NCBI GenBank assembly: GCA_029582265.1
Contig: CM055816.1
Coordinates: 37,699,466 to 37,763,465 of the forward strand
DNA: 64,000 nt
Direction of reading: 5' to 3'
From: Zoroaster sp. YZ-2022
Lineage: Eukaryota > Echinodermata > Asteroidea > Forcipulatida > Zoroasteridae
In this document: in pieces, positions 47,945-59,599 of the stretch
Numbering within the stretch: position 1 is the first letter of the stretch
Layout: each line of letters opens with the position of its first letter
Translations under genes and position numbers: made by a program
Notes under the pieces: model-generated
Database searches by the model: none
Seen by the model: only the letters and a program-made list of their open reading frames with translations
Told to the model about the DNA's origin: nothing

Positions 47945-49950
47945 TCATGTCGCTTTTAGTTTCAGTTGTTTACGTGCTTTACCCTTGTGACGTCTATTGG
48001 GATCATCATATGGAAACTTCTCCATATAATGATATTGAGCAAAGCATGGATCCGGGCACATGTGGACATTACATAATACATGGTGTCAACACGTTGAATG
48101 TGTACCTTGCATGTGGTGCCAACTGACATTTTTTGGGGGGCATGATTTAGGGTACGGTTCATACGTACTGTGTCGTCCACGGCTACAGTATTCCCACATT
48201 TACGATAAGTATTCCCGTCAATGAGCTGTGAACATAGACGCTCCCGAAACTGGCGCAATTTTATAGTTTGATTGTGAGATTTGTTATAAATAATAAAGCT
48301 ATTCAATATAGCAATATCTAACATGTACCAAAAAACCTTGTGGTACCACCGCAAACTTTTAGTTTGCCGTTTATAACACACGATTTTCTTGTCGGCGAGG
48401 TCAACGCCACCCATGTGCTGGTTATACAACCCGACAATTGTCGGTCGTTGTATTTCCACCTGTACCCATTTGCCATCCTTCTTCGTCATTCTGGTGACTG
48501 GTGATACTTCCTTGGAGACAGGAACAGTTGACAACATGTATACGACTTTAGAGTCTTTCCATGTTACACAAAACATGTTGTCACTTTGTCTCCAACAAAT
48601 ATCACCACGTTTCATTTTTTTGACCAGATTTTGTTTCTTACCTACTGTTTCTTTAGGCAAATGCTTCCTGTTTTCTCGAAGTGTTCCTACTGCCATGAAC
48701 CCATCTACATAGAGGCTACTGAGGAGAGGCACTGATGTATAGAAATTATCCATAAAAATAATAAACCCTTGGCCACGGTATGGTTGCACAATTTGCGAAA
48801 CGACATTGAATGGGTTTTGTGTTTCTCCACCGGTTTTGCCCTCATAAAGAGCCGCATTCAAAACATAGCCGGTTTCAGATTCTGCAAGTACGAACACTTT
48901 CAATCCCCAACGGCAAGGCTTGTTCTTCATGAACTGCCTAGCTGGCATCCTACCCTGACCCTTGATCATACTCTCGTCAACAGCTAAATGCTGTGCAGGT
49001 CTGTACACTTCACGAAATCGTGGCACTAAATAGCTAAATAAGTATTTAATCTTATAAAACTTGTCATAGCCAGCCAATTCACGGTTAGTAACAGCAATAC
49101 TCTCATCAACAAAATGAATATAACGTAAAATTTGCAGAAACCGATCCCTTGGAAAGACCTCTGCAAAGCCTACTGTTCTCGTTAGCTTATGGGCATTGCT
49201 CCAGTAGGTTCTGATTTTACCTTTCAGCTGCAACAATCCCATACATGTACCTACATGTATCACCACTCCAATCCAAGCTTTCATCTCATGCAACGTTACT
49301 GGTTCCCACTTCATCCGGTGCTTTCTCGGTGACTTGGAGGCCTTGCTATCGTGGTTCTTGTTTGTTAGACGAACAATATCACCTATAAACTCATCGGTGA
49401 ATAGTATCTGAAATGTTTCCAATTCATCCTTGGTGGTGAAATCATCGCTTGCTCCAGGGTTGCGGCCAGTGAAACGTTTGGGAACTTCATCAGTGAATTG
49501 TTCGGTCCATTGTCGAGGTGGTGTTGCGTTACGTTGACGCCTACCTGGTGGACGGCCCCTCGATCTTGGTCGTCCTCTCCTTGCTATTGGCAGTAGTGGT
49601 GCTGTAGCAGCTTCGTCACTGTCGTCATCTGATGGCATTGGCTCATCAGCAGCCATAACTGTGCTACATGATGGCACAATACATGTAGGAACAGATGTTG
49701 GTCCTACATCGCTGTCATTGCCGCTGCCGCTGTCATGATGTTGAGACGGGTCAAAATCAAAGTCACTCATGTCATCGGCCTCGTCATCGCTTTCACTTTC
49801 AGTGTCACCAAAAATATCAGCATTGGTAACGTATGATCCGGCGTTTAGTTTGTTAGCAAATTGAGAATTTCTGTGCAGTATACGCCGAACAATATTCAAG
49901 GGAACAGTGTCCGAATCCGAATCAGAAGAGTAGCAATCGGATGCCGCCAT
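47945..49950 (-). CDS. piggyBac transposase (PGBD-like), C-terminal frameshift
   Basis: The frame is open 49950-47962 (662 codons). After an acidic, Ser/Asp-rich N-terminus and a basic patch (RRGRPRSRGRPPGRRQR, 124-140), the DDE_Tnp_1_7 domain follows (about 175-555). Catalytic aspartates are D325 (HLAVDESM), D401 (IIFMDNFYTS) and D517 (GGVDLAD), matching the DDD set of piggyBac transposases, which cut and rejoin at TTAA. The cysteine-rich C-terminal finger is split over two frames: TCKVH lies in the main frame (604-607), while CNVHMCPDPCFAQYH is in another frame that ends at 47945. A one-base loss near 48080 explains this, unless it is a sequencing error. The finger is needed for end binding in known family members, so this copy may be weakened. 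Confidence 0.88.
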
Positions 49951-50657
49951 GATGCGATGTCAAACAACACAAAGTCAATCCTGAAGAAATGTAAAATATA
50001 TGTACATCATTTATTGACAATTATTGTAGCCTAATTTGTATAGCATGTGTGTGTATCGCTGTGACATACAAAATGATAAATATGGATAGCCTAAATGTTA
50101 GTATTTTTTGTATTGTTGTGAGTGTTCGTATTGTTCACTCATTTTCGAAGATACATGTACATGTAGGATTAGGAAGCATCAAAATTCCATCATAAATCTC
50201 CTGCCATCGTGCGTAACCAAGCGTTTTGTTTACATGGATATAAATTTGACATGCGAAACTTCGTAAAAGTCATGCAATGTTTACGCCGAACATTGTAAAA
50301 CAAAATTGAAATACATGATGTAGGCCTACACATACTCATTCATAGACTACCGGTAGTTACCTTGGTTCCGTTACCTTCACGTTTATCCAGTAGAAAATGG
50401 GCAAAAACCGTCCAAATTACAACACCGTATCTCCCGAAAATACACTAGTGGTCGCTGGGTATATACACGCGTAATCTGGGATACGAAAATCGCAAAACTC
50501 GCAAAGAATTTTACTAAAAAGTCCCGGAAAAAGCCCTCAAAAACGGAAAACGATTGAAATAAAATGGCGTCTGACGAAGAGAAAACCTCCAAGAGGCTTA
50601 TGGGATAGCTTATGCCCATATAAAGGTTTCCCTGATGATGTAATTCAGTTTGTTCTA

Positions 50658-51199
50658 ATAATAATAATGTATAGATTTATATAGCGCACGTATCCACCAA
50701 CTAAGTGGCGCTCAAGGCGCATTATATTATTATCCCTGCTCATAAGGCTCATAAGGCTCATAAATCATTCCTGAAACCATCTCAGCTCCCTGGGGAGTAT
50801 ACAGCTCAATTGCTGCCATTTCTAGCGCATAGAGAGCAAACCATCTCTGCCTTCACAGGTACCCATTAACCCCTGGGTGGAGAGAAGCAATTATGGTTAA
50901 GTGTCTTGCTCAAGGACACAGGTGTCACGGCTGGGGCTCGAACCCACACTCTGCTGCTGGCAACACCAGAACTTGAGTTCAGTGCGCTCGGCCACGACAA
51001 TCCACTTTACGTGCATTATACAACACACGGGACCTACGGCTTTACGTCCCATCCGAAGGACGAAGCAATTATGGTTAAGTACCTTGCTCAAGGATACAAG
51101 TGTCACGACCGGGGCTCGAACCCACACCCTGCTGCTGGCAACACCAGAACTTGAGTTCGGTGCGCTAGACCGCTCGGCCACGACACTCCACTTCTAGAA
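50658..51199 (-). repeat. tRNA-derived SINE with two tRNA-like heads, inserted in piggyBac
   Basis: On the minus strand, two tandem heads (GTGGCCGAGCGGTCTAGCGC ... GTGTGGGTTCGAGCCCC) are about 185 bp apart. They are followed by a body with 'GTGTCCTTGAGCAAGACACT' and an end 'GTGCGCTATATAAATCTATA' plus a (TTA)n tail, the LINE-type 3' end typical of deuterostome SINEs. The probable target duplication is TGTTCTA (50651-50657, 51200-51206). Both A- and B-boxes are intact in the outer head. Confidence 0.85.
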
Positions 51200-51804
51200 T
51201 GTTCTACGGGAAAATCCGTAGTTTGGTACTTTCAGCATTTGCGCGTTTAACGGGAAAATCCGTAGTTCGGTACATATGGGTTAACCATTTGAATTCGTCT
51301 CCTAAAAATAGATTTTGGACTTAACTTTCCTTTAAAAGGCTTCAACAGCGGTGAATTCATAAATTTAAACAGAAGTCTACCGTAGAAGTTGAGCTCAGAA
51401 AACGCAGAGGGTCCAAATAGTTGGAATGTATTGTGTCATAGGAAACAGTGTAGCAACATTAGCCCTGACTTATAATCGGCCCATCATATTATGATCCCAC
51501 GTGGACTACTCCAAAGAAACAAATATATTAGTCGCTTTGTTAAAAATGGCTTATGGTCTCAAAAATGTTTTTGTTAAATTAAAAAAGAAATTGCAGCCAC
51601 ATGCTGGACCCCTCTGGATCAGCCCCTATTAGGTCTACGTGACTCGACTAAGCAGTGATTGGTATCTAAGGGTTACGTGAACTAGAACGCGAACATGCAC
51701 GCTCGATGGACATGTTTGATTAAGAACATTAATTTAGAGTAATCGACAAGTTTGGAATAATTTGATTTGTTTGAATAATTTGTTTGATTGTTTTTATCAT
51801 TCAG

Positions 51805-51915
51805 ATTGCCGTGATCCTCTAGGGATGGAGAGTGGGGATATACCTGACAGCAGTTTGACCGTCTCGCCTACTGAATCAGGTTACCCAAAGGAACATTCTC
51901 GGCTCAATAATTATG
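51805..51915 (+). CDS. F5/8 type C domain A, exon 1
   Basis: 111 bp, acceptor TTTTTATCATTCAG, donor TATG|GTAATC, phases 1 and 1. It encodes the domain start: CRDPLGMESGDIPDSSLTVS ... HSRLNNY. 'C.DPLGMESG.I.DS' is the standard opening of discoidin (factor V/VIII C-type) domains, which bind carbohydrate or lipid on cell surfaces or matrix. It splices to 55766-55965, where the shared codon gives GAWC. The paralogous exon at 60386-60496 has the same length and flanking intron sequence. Confidence 0.85.
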
Positions 51916-51984
51916 GTAATCCGTAATTTCTATAACCTTTATCATCTTGTTATTCACATATTCCCACGTCAAATTAACTTACCC

Positions 51985-53300
51985 AAGATAAGCTTTGCAT
52001 GGTGAAGAGGATAAGTAAAGACTATTTGAAATGTCACCATGTGAAATTCTCAATTGAGTAGTAATTAGTTCTGAATAGAACTGGAGGTTACAACTCGACG
52101 TTTCGATCAGTATGCTCTTATCGACTTCAGGAGAATGCTGGACTCTGGAAGATGCTGCTGCTTAAGTAGACTGCTGGAGGCTTGCACGAAGACTGGATGC
52201 TGGAGTATTAGTGCGTTGAAGCGTGCAGTGTGCATACTGAACTGAATCAGTTGTTAACAAGCACAGGGGGAAGGAGGGTGGTTGACTGTAGGAGATCTCT
52301 CAGTCTGGGGTGGGTTATGGACTTTGGATACATAGAAGATTCTTCGATCCGTAGTAGGGGTCGCCAAATTTCGCTGATGTAAAAACCGATGTCCTGTGGA
52401 ACAGTGTCGTGCTTGAAGATCTCGATGGCCTCTCTGATGCGTCTGGGATGCCATGTGTTGATTGTGTGATGAGTTTAGCTGCCTGCCTGTTGATTTGGTG
52501 GTCCTTGATGTGGGAGTGCTTCACAATAGCTGACTTCTCATAATCTCCTCTGGGCCGTGTGCTAAGTGTTCTTTCAATCTCATTGGTAGATTTCGTCCTG
52601 TTTCCCCGATGTAGACTTTGCCACACTCACGAGGGATACGGTATACTCCCGCTCTGATGCTGGGATCCTTGAGGGCAGAGTGGTAGACCTTGATGCCTGC
52701 TTGTTGGAGGATGCGTTGGAGTTTATGTGACGAAGAACCTAAGTAGGGAAGACAGGTAGAGGGTAGACTTTAGGTAGAGGAGACGCTGCGGTCGGGGTTT
52801 GGGACAGGCTTCAGATGTGTTGATCTTGCTGGGTTTATAGCCGTTGCGCTGGAGCGTAGTCTTGATGTGCCATAGTTCCTTGTAGGCGCGTTGTACCAGG
52901 ATGCGGTTGACCGATGACTTGATGCAAGGTTTGTGGATCTTCGGTTGGCCAAATAACCTGGGGCAGAATGAGCTAGAGGGCTTGAGGTGTCGGTAGAGTT
53001 GGGTGGTAAGGGCATCAACACGATGGAGAGCAAGGAGTTTGCTAGCAACTCTTTTCTCTATGGATGGGATGGGGTTCTTCTTGAGGGGGCGGTATGAACT
53101 AGATGATAAAATGTGACTTACCTTGGCGGTGTATTGAGATCGATCCATGATAACTGTAGCATTGCCCTTGTCCGCAGAGAGGATATGGATGGAGCTGTCC
53201 AGTCTGATGTCGTACAGCAGAAAGCTCTTCCGTGGAAAGGTTGGGCTCAGCTGGCTTATATTTGAAAGTTCTTCCACAATACAATACAATACAATGCAAT
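51985..53300 (-). mobile_element. Degenerate Penelope-like element (RT and GIY-YIG remnants)
   Basis: Minus strand, 5' to 3': the RT N-terminal part (SADKGNATVIMDRSQYTAKV, LYRHLKPSSSFCPRLFGQPK, IHKP) joins, by internal deletion of the RT core, to RAYKELWHIKTTLQRNGYKP. After a stop come KLQRILQQAG.KVYHSALKDP, then ECGKVYIGETGR (GIY-YIG endonuclease) with frame breaks, then GDYEKSAIVKHSHIKDH. Last is the terminal region with a hammerhead-like motif (about 52085-52135: CCTGAAGTCGATAAG...CTGATCGAAACGTC). Penelope-like retroelements pair a telomerase-like RT with a GIY-YIG nuclease. The copy cannot be functional. It lies in the intron between F5/8C exons 1 and 2 and is absent from the paralogous intron after 60496. 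Confidence 0.85.
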
Positions 53301-53313
53301 ACAATACAATACA
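53274..53313. repeat. (ATACA)n microsatellite
   Basis: About eight units of ATACA, with one ATGCA variant, at the 5' edge of the Penelope remnant. Confidence 0.85.
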
Positions 53314-53314
53314 G

Positions 53315-54760
53315 AAGACTAGTGTTCAATACACATGCATGTGTTTTTTCTCCATATATTGTGCATTTACCATACGTTTGTTGCGAGTCCCCCCTTTATT
53401 AGCAGTATGCCCCACCCCTTTTTGAGACCCTGCATCCGTGCGTGCCTCCAGAATTAGTGGTGTATGTATCCAAAGGCCTATCACTTTTCGTAAAATGTCT
53501 ATATATGCATTCATCCTTTATAAGGAGAGATATGTATAGAAACTAACGTGTTAAGGAGAAAATATTGTAAATGCATTCAGATTATTTGTATTCAATCGAA
53601 TGTGGAAATCTTCAGCTGATGATCCATTGTAGTTTTAAATTTTAATTCACGTTTCTCAAAAATGACAACATGTCAGACGGAATAAATTATCATGATTTTT
53701 GGTATACCATTATCGTCTAAACCCTATCAAGTCTGGGGAGAGGGCACAATGTGCCCCATAATATTTGCTATAATATCTCCAGGAAGGGTCTTACGTGATC
53801 CGAGGCTTGACGCGCATTCTAATGTGACAGAGGCAACAATTTCGAAACGGTTAACTCTTTAGATGTTCAGACCTTTTATCATAATTTAATTGACCATTAA
53901 TAATCAAAATAAAAATTCCATCTCTCGTATTTTTCAAAATATTTTTTAAAACTTAAAATTTTGTTTACAGAACTTCTTAATGAAATGACACCCCTTAGTT
54001 GCAACAAAAACAGAAGATTCTGTAACATTTTACCGTTGACTTTCTGAATTGTTCGACTAATCTGAATGCATAATTTTGATTTACCTTTCAAGAGAGTATG
54101 ACGGAAATCTGTCCATTGACCCTTGCCGATATTTCGGGATTTTGTATGTAAATGATTCAGAAAATATTGTCGTCTGGCCGTTATAATTCACGTACGTGCA
54201 CATATACGTTTGCAGCGCGCAAGAGAATGTTATTGACGCACACAAGCTATTTGAACAGTGCATACGTGCTTTACCCACGTACCCGTCGTAATCCGCGTAT
54301 GAACCACAATGTTCACCACTCGCGTCGGCGTTTCCAAATGAGACAAGTGATTGCGTTGCTGGCGCACTTTTCCCCTAACCCTTTCTCCCCTGAATATCTC
54401 CAAAAAAGACCCAAAAACGTGGTACAAGCGCCCTCTACTGGTGATGTTCATTATTGCTTGAACTTAAGACAATACCTTTTGTCTGTGTCAAAGTTGATGG
54501 CCAACAGAAAAAAAAATAGAAAAAAATTGGTATATACAATTTCTGAAAAAAATGCCATAAACATTGTAAAGTTGAGTAAGACTAATTGCGGTGACACCAT
54601 GTGGAATCTCAATTGAGTAGTAATTAGTTCTGAAAAGAACTGGGGGTAAAGTTGATTAGGTTAAAATATATAGATCATAACTTGCGAAGTTTCTCTTTTG
54701 GACAGGAGTTCCCCCAATATTTATGTTGTACCCATATTCAAATGTTAAATTGTCCAGATA
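53315..54760. repeat. Intron segment paralogous to about 61030-62200
   Basis: Shared blocks include 'AGCAGTATGCCCCACCCCTT' with 'TTTGAGACCCTGCATCC' (53401 and 61126), 'TATCCAAAGGCCTATC' (53467 and 61191), 'AGCGCCCTC' with 'GATGGCCAAC' (54428 and 61971) and 'GGACAG' with 'CCTCCAATATTTA'-like text (54700 and 62155). The collinear order, each downstream of an F5/8C first exon, shows that exon and intron were duplicated together. No gene inside. Confidence 0.75.
54575..54660 (-). mobile_element. Penelope-type terminal fragment
   Basis: Contains 'AATTGCGGTGACACCATGTG', 'CTCAATTGAGTAGTAATTAG' and 'TTCTGAAAAGAACTGG', the terminal block of the elements described at 12229 and 51985. It is cut off before the hammerhead-like core. 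Confidence 0.65.
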
Positions 54761-55282
54761 AATTTAAGGGGTATTACTGTCTTTGTACTGGAGGTGCAGA
54801 GCAGCAGACACCACACAGGCCAATGAGTTTACAAAGGAGGGGCACTGAGACACCCCAATACACATACGATGGGGCCTCTCAGCTCGAGGAACCACTACTC
54901 GTATGTTTCCCAAGTCTGAATTAATTGTTTATGCAACACATGCAACCCTTAAAATCCCTCTGGTAATTACAACACATGCAATTACAACTCGAAATTGAAA
55001 CATGAAAAGACAAGTTTAACAGTGTGAATTCCATTGCACAAATGTCACAGAAATGCTTGCCCAATAACGAATTTGAATGACTGACTGTACGCTGCGGGAA
55101 GCTTAGGCGAAATTGAATACTGTTGGTGAGTATTTTTAAATTGAATGCGCATTTTTGTTAATTGCATGACACATTAAGTGAAATTGAATGACCGTTTAAG
55201 CAAATCGAATGATGATTTTGAGTAGCAATCGGTTTTGCGCGAAGTTGACTGACGCTGCGTTGAAATTGGCTACTACATTTAC

Positions 55283-55400
55283 GAATTGCGGTGACACCAT
55301 GTGAAATGCTCAATTGAGTAGTCACTTGAGCATTTCACATGGTGTCACCGCAATTACTCTTACTTATCCTCCTCAGCATGCAAAGCTACAAGTTCTACCT
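55283..55400. repeat. Inverted repeat from two Penelope-type ends
   Basis: GAATTGCGGTGACACCATGT through GAAATGCTCAA (55283-55313) is almost exactly complementary to 55326-55356, with a 12-base loop (TTGAGTAGTCAC). 'TTACTCTTACTTATCCTCCT' and 'CATGCAAAGCTACAAG' follow, the usual outer edge of these elements. It probably arose from head-to-head ends with the middle lost. Confidence 0.75.
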
Positions 55401-55765
55401 AAATTTACGAACTGGGCCAGGAAAACCTATGATTTAAACTTGCATTATTTAATTTAAAATAAAACACATAGACCTACACTCAAAAAGCCAAAGCAAATAC
55501 AAATAACACGTTCGCCATACCAACGACCCCGTTTTGAAAATTATATGGTCTGCCTTGGTTCCAGCGTGCGGTGTGGTGGAGAAGGTACCTCTATCCTTGA
55601 CAACATTATTTTTTCACTCAGATATTCCCAAATATTCAAAATGACACACCCCAATTATTTGTATAATAAACAGAAAGAACTGAACTGAAGACATTATACC
55701 ATTCCCATACCGAACCAATAATTATATACATCAATCAGTAGATATCTGATCCTCTATTTGTACAG

Positions 55766-55965
55766 GTGCCTGGTGTGCAAACGACAACAATCAGAACCAG
55801 TGGATTCAAGTGAATCTGCAGGAGTCAGTTCCAGTCACTGGCATCATTACACAAGGGCATGCCAATAGAGGGTATTGGATAGAGTCGTATAAAATAAAGT
55901 ACCAGTACAGTGTCGACAGTACTGAGTTGATCTACTTGACTGGAGCCGATGGGTCAACATTGGAG
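55766..55965 (+). CDS. F5/8 type C domain A, exon 2
   Basis: 200 bp, acceptor CTATTTGTACAG, donor TTGGAG|GTTAGC, phases 1 in and 0 out. It encodes the domain core: GAWCANDNNQNQWIQVNLQE, SVPVTGIITQGHANRGYWIE and SYKIKYQYSVDS...YLTGADGS. The W.QV.L/ V.GI.TQG/ YK..YS.D pattern is diagnostic for discoidin domains. Confidence 0.88.
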
Positions 55966-57490
55966 GTTAGCAATATGGCTTAGGCCTACTTGCACTGTTT
56001 CCAATTTCCAATAAACCCTTTCGACATTCGCATTGCATCTCGGTCTACATGTGTGGAAAATTAACGATGTGTTTTTCTACCGTGCGATTCTGTATCGAGG
56101 AATAGGAAAAATAAGTTTACTACAAACAAATCGACATAATTATTGGGATATTAATATGAACAATATATTATCACAAATTAACTCTGGGAAAGATTACCTG
56201 TTCCCCCTCTTCGTCAAACTTTACATAAGATCATACTAGCTACGTCTCATCAATAATCAAATGTGAAACAAAATGGGAGATAAAATATGAACTTATTTCA
56301 TTTGAAATACAATGTCAGATTTCATGAATTGATTATTTTAAAATAATGGATAACAAGTCGATTTAACATATTTATTAAGCCACATCCGATACATTGTGCG
56401 TCATAATAACTTGCCCAAGTTGGATTTTGGATCCGTCTCGGTACTACTGAAGAACACGAATATGAAGGTCATGTTGATGATACATAACTACCACGGACAA
56501 TGGCATAATAAAATCCCTGATGTCTTTATTTTCTACAACCATACATAACGTAGTATACCTTATAAAGGTTAGTTCAGAGATTGTTCGTCTACAATTCCAC
56601 GAATCTATAAAAACATGTACCAACATTCTGGTTGCTCATAATGTGGACCGAGATGCATTGCGAATATCGAACAAGGTTCATTCCCCACAAATGAAATAAT
56701 TGAGGTATTGAAAGAGAAGACAAAAATTATTTGTGATGTCAATCGAGTTATGTAGACCTAAAACGGCTATAATGGCGATTCCAGGGCAAACTCACTTGAA
56801 TTTAATTGAATGTTATTGTTTTATATTTACCTTGTTCCAAAGATTTACAGTTACATTTGTTACTTTTCAGACAATTAGGCCACTGAAATACACAAGGGGT
56901 GCTGGCCTGACGAGTTTTTAAACATAAATTGTCTGAACATTATAATATTCAGACATTAAATGTCTGAATCCTCTTTCCCTTCCTGAAGTTTCAGACATTT
57001 TGTCCCTTACAACAGAGATTTAGACATTATCAGTTTATAGTGATAGCATCATAGCTATATAATATCTCATCTACCATTATGAACCTATCAATTTTTCCCC
57101 ACCCCTCCCCTGCCGGGCCGCCCGTCTCTTGATGTAGGGATTGGTAAATTGGAAATGTTCATTCTCCACGTATGGGTCACAGTGTAAGTGACAATACCCT
57201 CACACCATAGGTGGGGATCCCCATTGGCCAATCGAATCATTGTGCGTGAGCATGACCAAAGTCCAGGCCCTTGAGCAACAAAAAGGTACCAAATTCCCAT
57301 GTATCCCGATATCAATACACAGGGTGCCTGGGAGGAGAGGGGAGGGGGAAAATTATTGATAGTTACTTTTCCCTAATATCATTCATTTCACTGCAAACAT
57401 CTCGAGAAAAATGATTGCAACACACCTGTTAAATATACTTTATTTTAATTAAAATATACATGTATCTGTTTGTTGTTGTTTGTCTTCAAG
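55966..57490. other. Intron of the HYR-F5/8C gene
   Basis: I see no gene. Near 56870-57010 several TCAGACA/TGTCTGA half-sites occur, including the palindrome ATTCAGACATTAAATGTCTG. They have no clear element ends. Confidence 0.5.
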
Positions 57491-57626
57491 TTTGAGGGCA
57501 ACACGGACAGTACCGCACCGATAGCTGTCTACTTTCCCACGACTCTGCAGGCTAAGTCCATACAGATAGAACCCGTCACGTGGCATAACGGAATATGTAT
57601 GCGCTTTGAACTACTTGGATGCAGAG
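57491..57626 (+). CDS. F5/8 type C domain A, exon 3
   Basis: 136 bp, acceptor TTGTCTTCAAG, donor CAGAG|GTAAAG, phases 0 in and 1 out. Encodes FEGNTDSTAPIAVYFPTTLQ, AKSIQIEPVTWHNGICMRFE and LLGCR. 'F.GN.D....V...L.A..I.I.P..W...I.MR.EL.GC' is the standard discoidin end. The cysteine pair C(RDPLG)...(LLG)C closes the domain, which totals about 150 residues. It splices in phase to 60386, reading LLGCR-D-CSDPLGMES. Confidence 0.88.
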
Positions 57627-58186
57627 GTAAAGTTTCCATTTATGTATATTTATAGGTTCCTACGAATTAAAGTGTATGTTTTCCCGGCCAATTTCAAAAC
57701 ATTTCTGTTCATTTTCGTCTAAGAACATTCAAATTCACACCGTTTTTTCTGATCCGTTAAAATTAGGATAACCTTTTTTTATATTGTTGCGTTCAAAATA
57801 ATTTCCGAGCAATCATTCATTCCTGTCATTCGCAACTGCGTTTAATTAGTTCTATTTCGTTTTTCGGCGTTCATGAATTCAATTATGTCATGCTGAAAGT
57901 TGATGTTTCGCAACTTTTCACAATTGATGCAGTCAATTTAACAATCATCGATGTGCAGAGGATTTTGTTTTATGTTCGGTTTCGTTTATGGGCAACCAAT
58001 TTCATCTTAAGAGTATTCCAATGCACTCTTGGCAAAATTGAGTTTATGGATAATTGTATTTATTGTGTCACCAAGACCTATCTTTTACGGAACTTCGTTT
58101 GTTTCCAGTTTCTTGATTGTTATTCCAATGTCAAACATTTTGAAAGTACCAAACAAGAATCAGAGTATTCCTACGAGGTCATCTTG

Positions 58187-58400
58187 CAGTGGCGTAACCG
58201 GGATTTTAAGACTGGGGAATTTTTTTTTTTTTAATTTATTATTTTTTGGGGGGCATTTACCGACACAAAACTCAAATGAACCGACAAATTATGTCAATTT
58301 TTAGCAGAGGTTCAGAAATACTAATACATTTGTGAATTTATCATCATACACTATTTTGCCAACAAGTGGGGGCGCCCCTTCCCCCTTGACTACGCCACAG
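58187..58400. mobile_element. hAT-type MITE, 214 bp
   Basis: Ends CAGTGGCGTAACC and (complement of right) CTGTGGCGTAGTC. The 8-bp target duplication is TCATCTTG (58179-58186, 58401-58408). T-rich interior, no coding capacity. Confidence 0.85.
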
Positions 58401-58710
58401 TCATCTTGCATAACAGATTTGTTCTCTTTGCATTTGTCCACGTCATTTTTTCACCGTTTCCCTTAGCCTATGTTTTACTTTTCTTTTTGTTTGGGGAGGT
58501 TGGTGGGTGTGTTGCCTGCAAATTCCTGGCACACAAGGTATATGAGACAGTTAGGAACAAATAATGTAATTCAATATCTACGTACTTCTGGTGGGCGTAA
58601 ATCCCAGTGGAAGGGGTGTAAATATAGGCATATAACCCCACTATTTATCAGAGATGGTCAACCCCGATTTCCCCTCCTCTATTATACATACACAAATTTG
58701 GTAAAACTTG

Positions 58711-59175
58711 TAGCTTTGCATGGTGAGGATGACACGACACCGTGCCACAGGACATCGGCTTCCACATCAGCGACATTTGGCGACCAATACTACAGACTGA
58801 AGGATCCTCTATATCCAAAGTCCATAACCCACCCCAGACTGAGGGATCTCCTATATCCTAAGTCAACCACCCTCCTTCCCCTAGTGCTTGTCTACAACTG
58901 ATTCACTTCACTGTATACACACTCCTTCCCCCTACCCCTAGGATCCACAGTTCCCGCCTGCACGCCTCAACGAACTAATCCTCCAGCATCCTGTCATCGC
59001 GTAATGCTCCAGCAGCCTACTTAAGTAGCAGCATTCCCCAGAGTCCGACATTCTCCTGAGGACGATCAGAGCACACTGATCGAAACGTCGAGTTGTACCT
59101 CCAGTTCTTTTCAGAACTAATTACTACTCAATTGAGATTCCACATGGTGTCACCGCAATTAGTCTTACTTATACA
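58711..59175 (+). mobile_element. Penelope-like 3' fragment with hammerhead-like motif
   Basis: Begins 'TAGCTTTGCATGGTGAGGAT' and carries the post-endonuclease tail of the ORF (HRTSASTSATFGDQYYRLKD, matching HRTSVFTSAKFGDPYYGSKN on the other strand at 52315-52400). An internal duplication of 'ATCC.AAGTCCA..ACCC' follows. It then has CTCCTGAGGACGATCAGAGCACACTGATC-GAAAC-GTC and the shared end 'CACATGGTGTCACCGCAATT'. Opposite orientation to 51985-53300. Confidence 0.75.
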
Positions 59176-59599
59176 GAAGTTTAACAATCTTCTCCGTAGA
59201 ATTTTATCTAAAAACTGATTAACATTTTTTGTTTTTGTTCAACAATTTATTCGGAATTCCTGCAAAGGATATTGTTGTGTGCAATTGTTTTAGTTATAAT
59301 AATAACAATTTCAACGAAAATATAAATGCTGCAAACCGATAACTTTGTTTTAAACTGTTTCCGTAGTGCGGGGGGGGGGGGGTGGTAAGTTGGCATGACA
59401 TTCCAGGGTGGTAATGTTTATTTGTAATCATCCTCCTTCTCACCTAACTAAGCTAATGAAGGGCCTGTTTTGTAAAACAAAACAAAGAGATTGTGTAATC
59501 ATATAGTACCATGGCCTCTAAATTAGCATATAATAGGGATATAGCTGGAATTTTGTGTTCGTACTTGCCGTAGGAGTCTAATGTTGACCCAAAACTAAA

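Larger units (their letters stand above)
36338..51280. mobile_element. piggyBac transposon, split by a nested 11-kb element
   Basis: TTAA at 36334-36337 and 51281-51284 is the target duplication. The left end reads CCCATATG and the right end, complemented, reads CCCATATGTACCGAACTA. After the nested element is removed, the left end continues TGCCTAAGCC (47365 on), so the two termini align as CCCATATGT.CC.AA. The piggyBac itself is about 3.92 kb, normal for the family, and encodes one transposase on the minus strand. GTGCCTAAGCCAT is repeated near the left end (47364, 47398), and ACGGGAAAATCCGTAGTT near the right end (51208, 51250). A SINE dimer is inserted near the right end. The host site is the decayed HYR exon. 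Confidence 0.85.
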
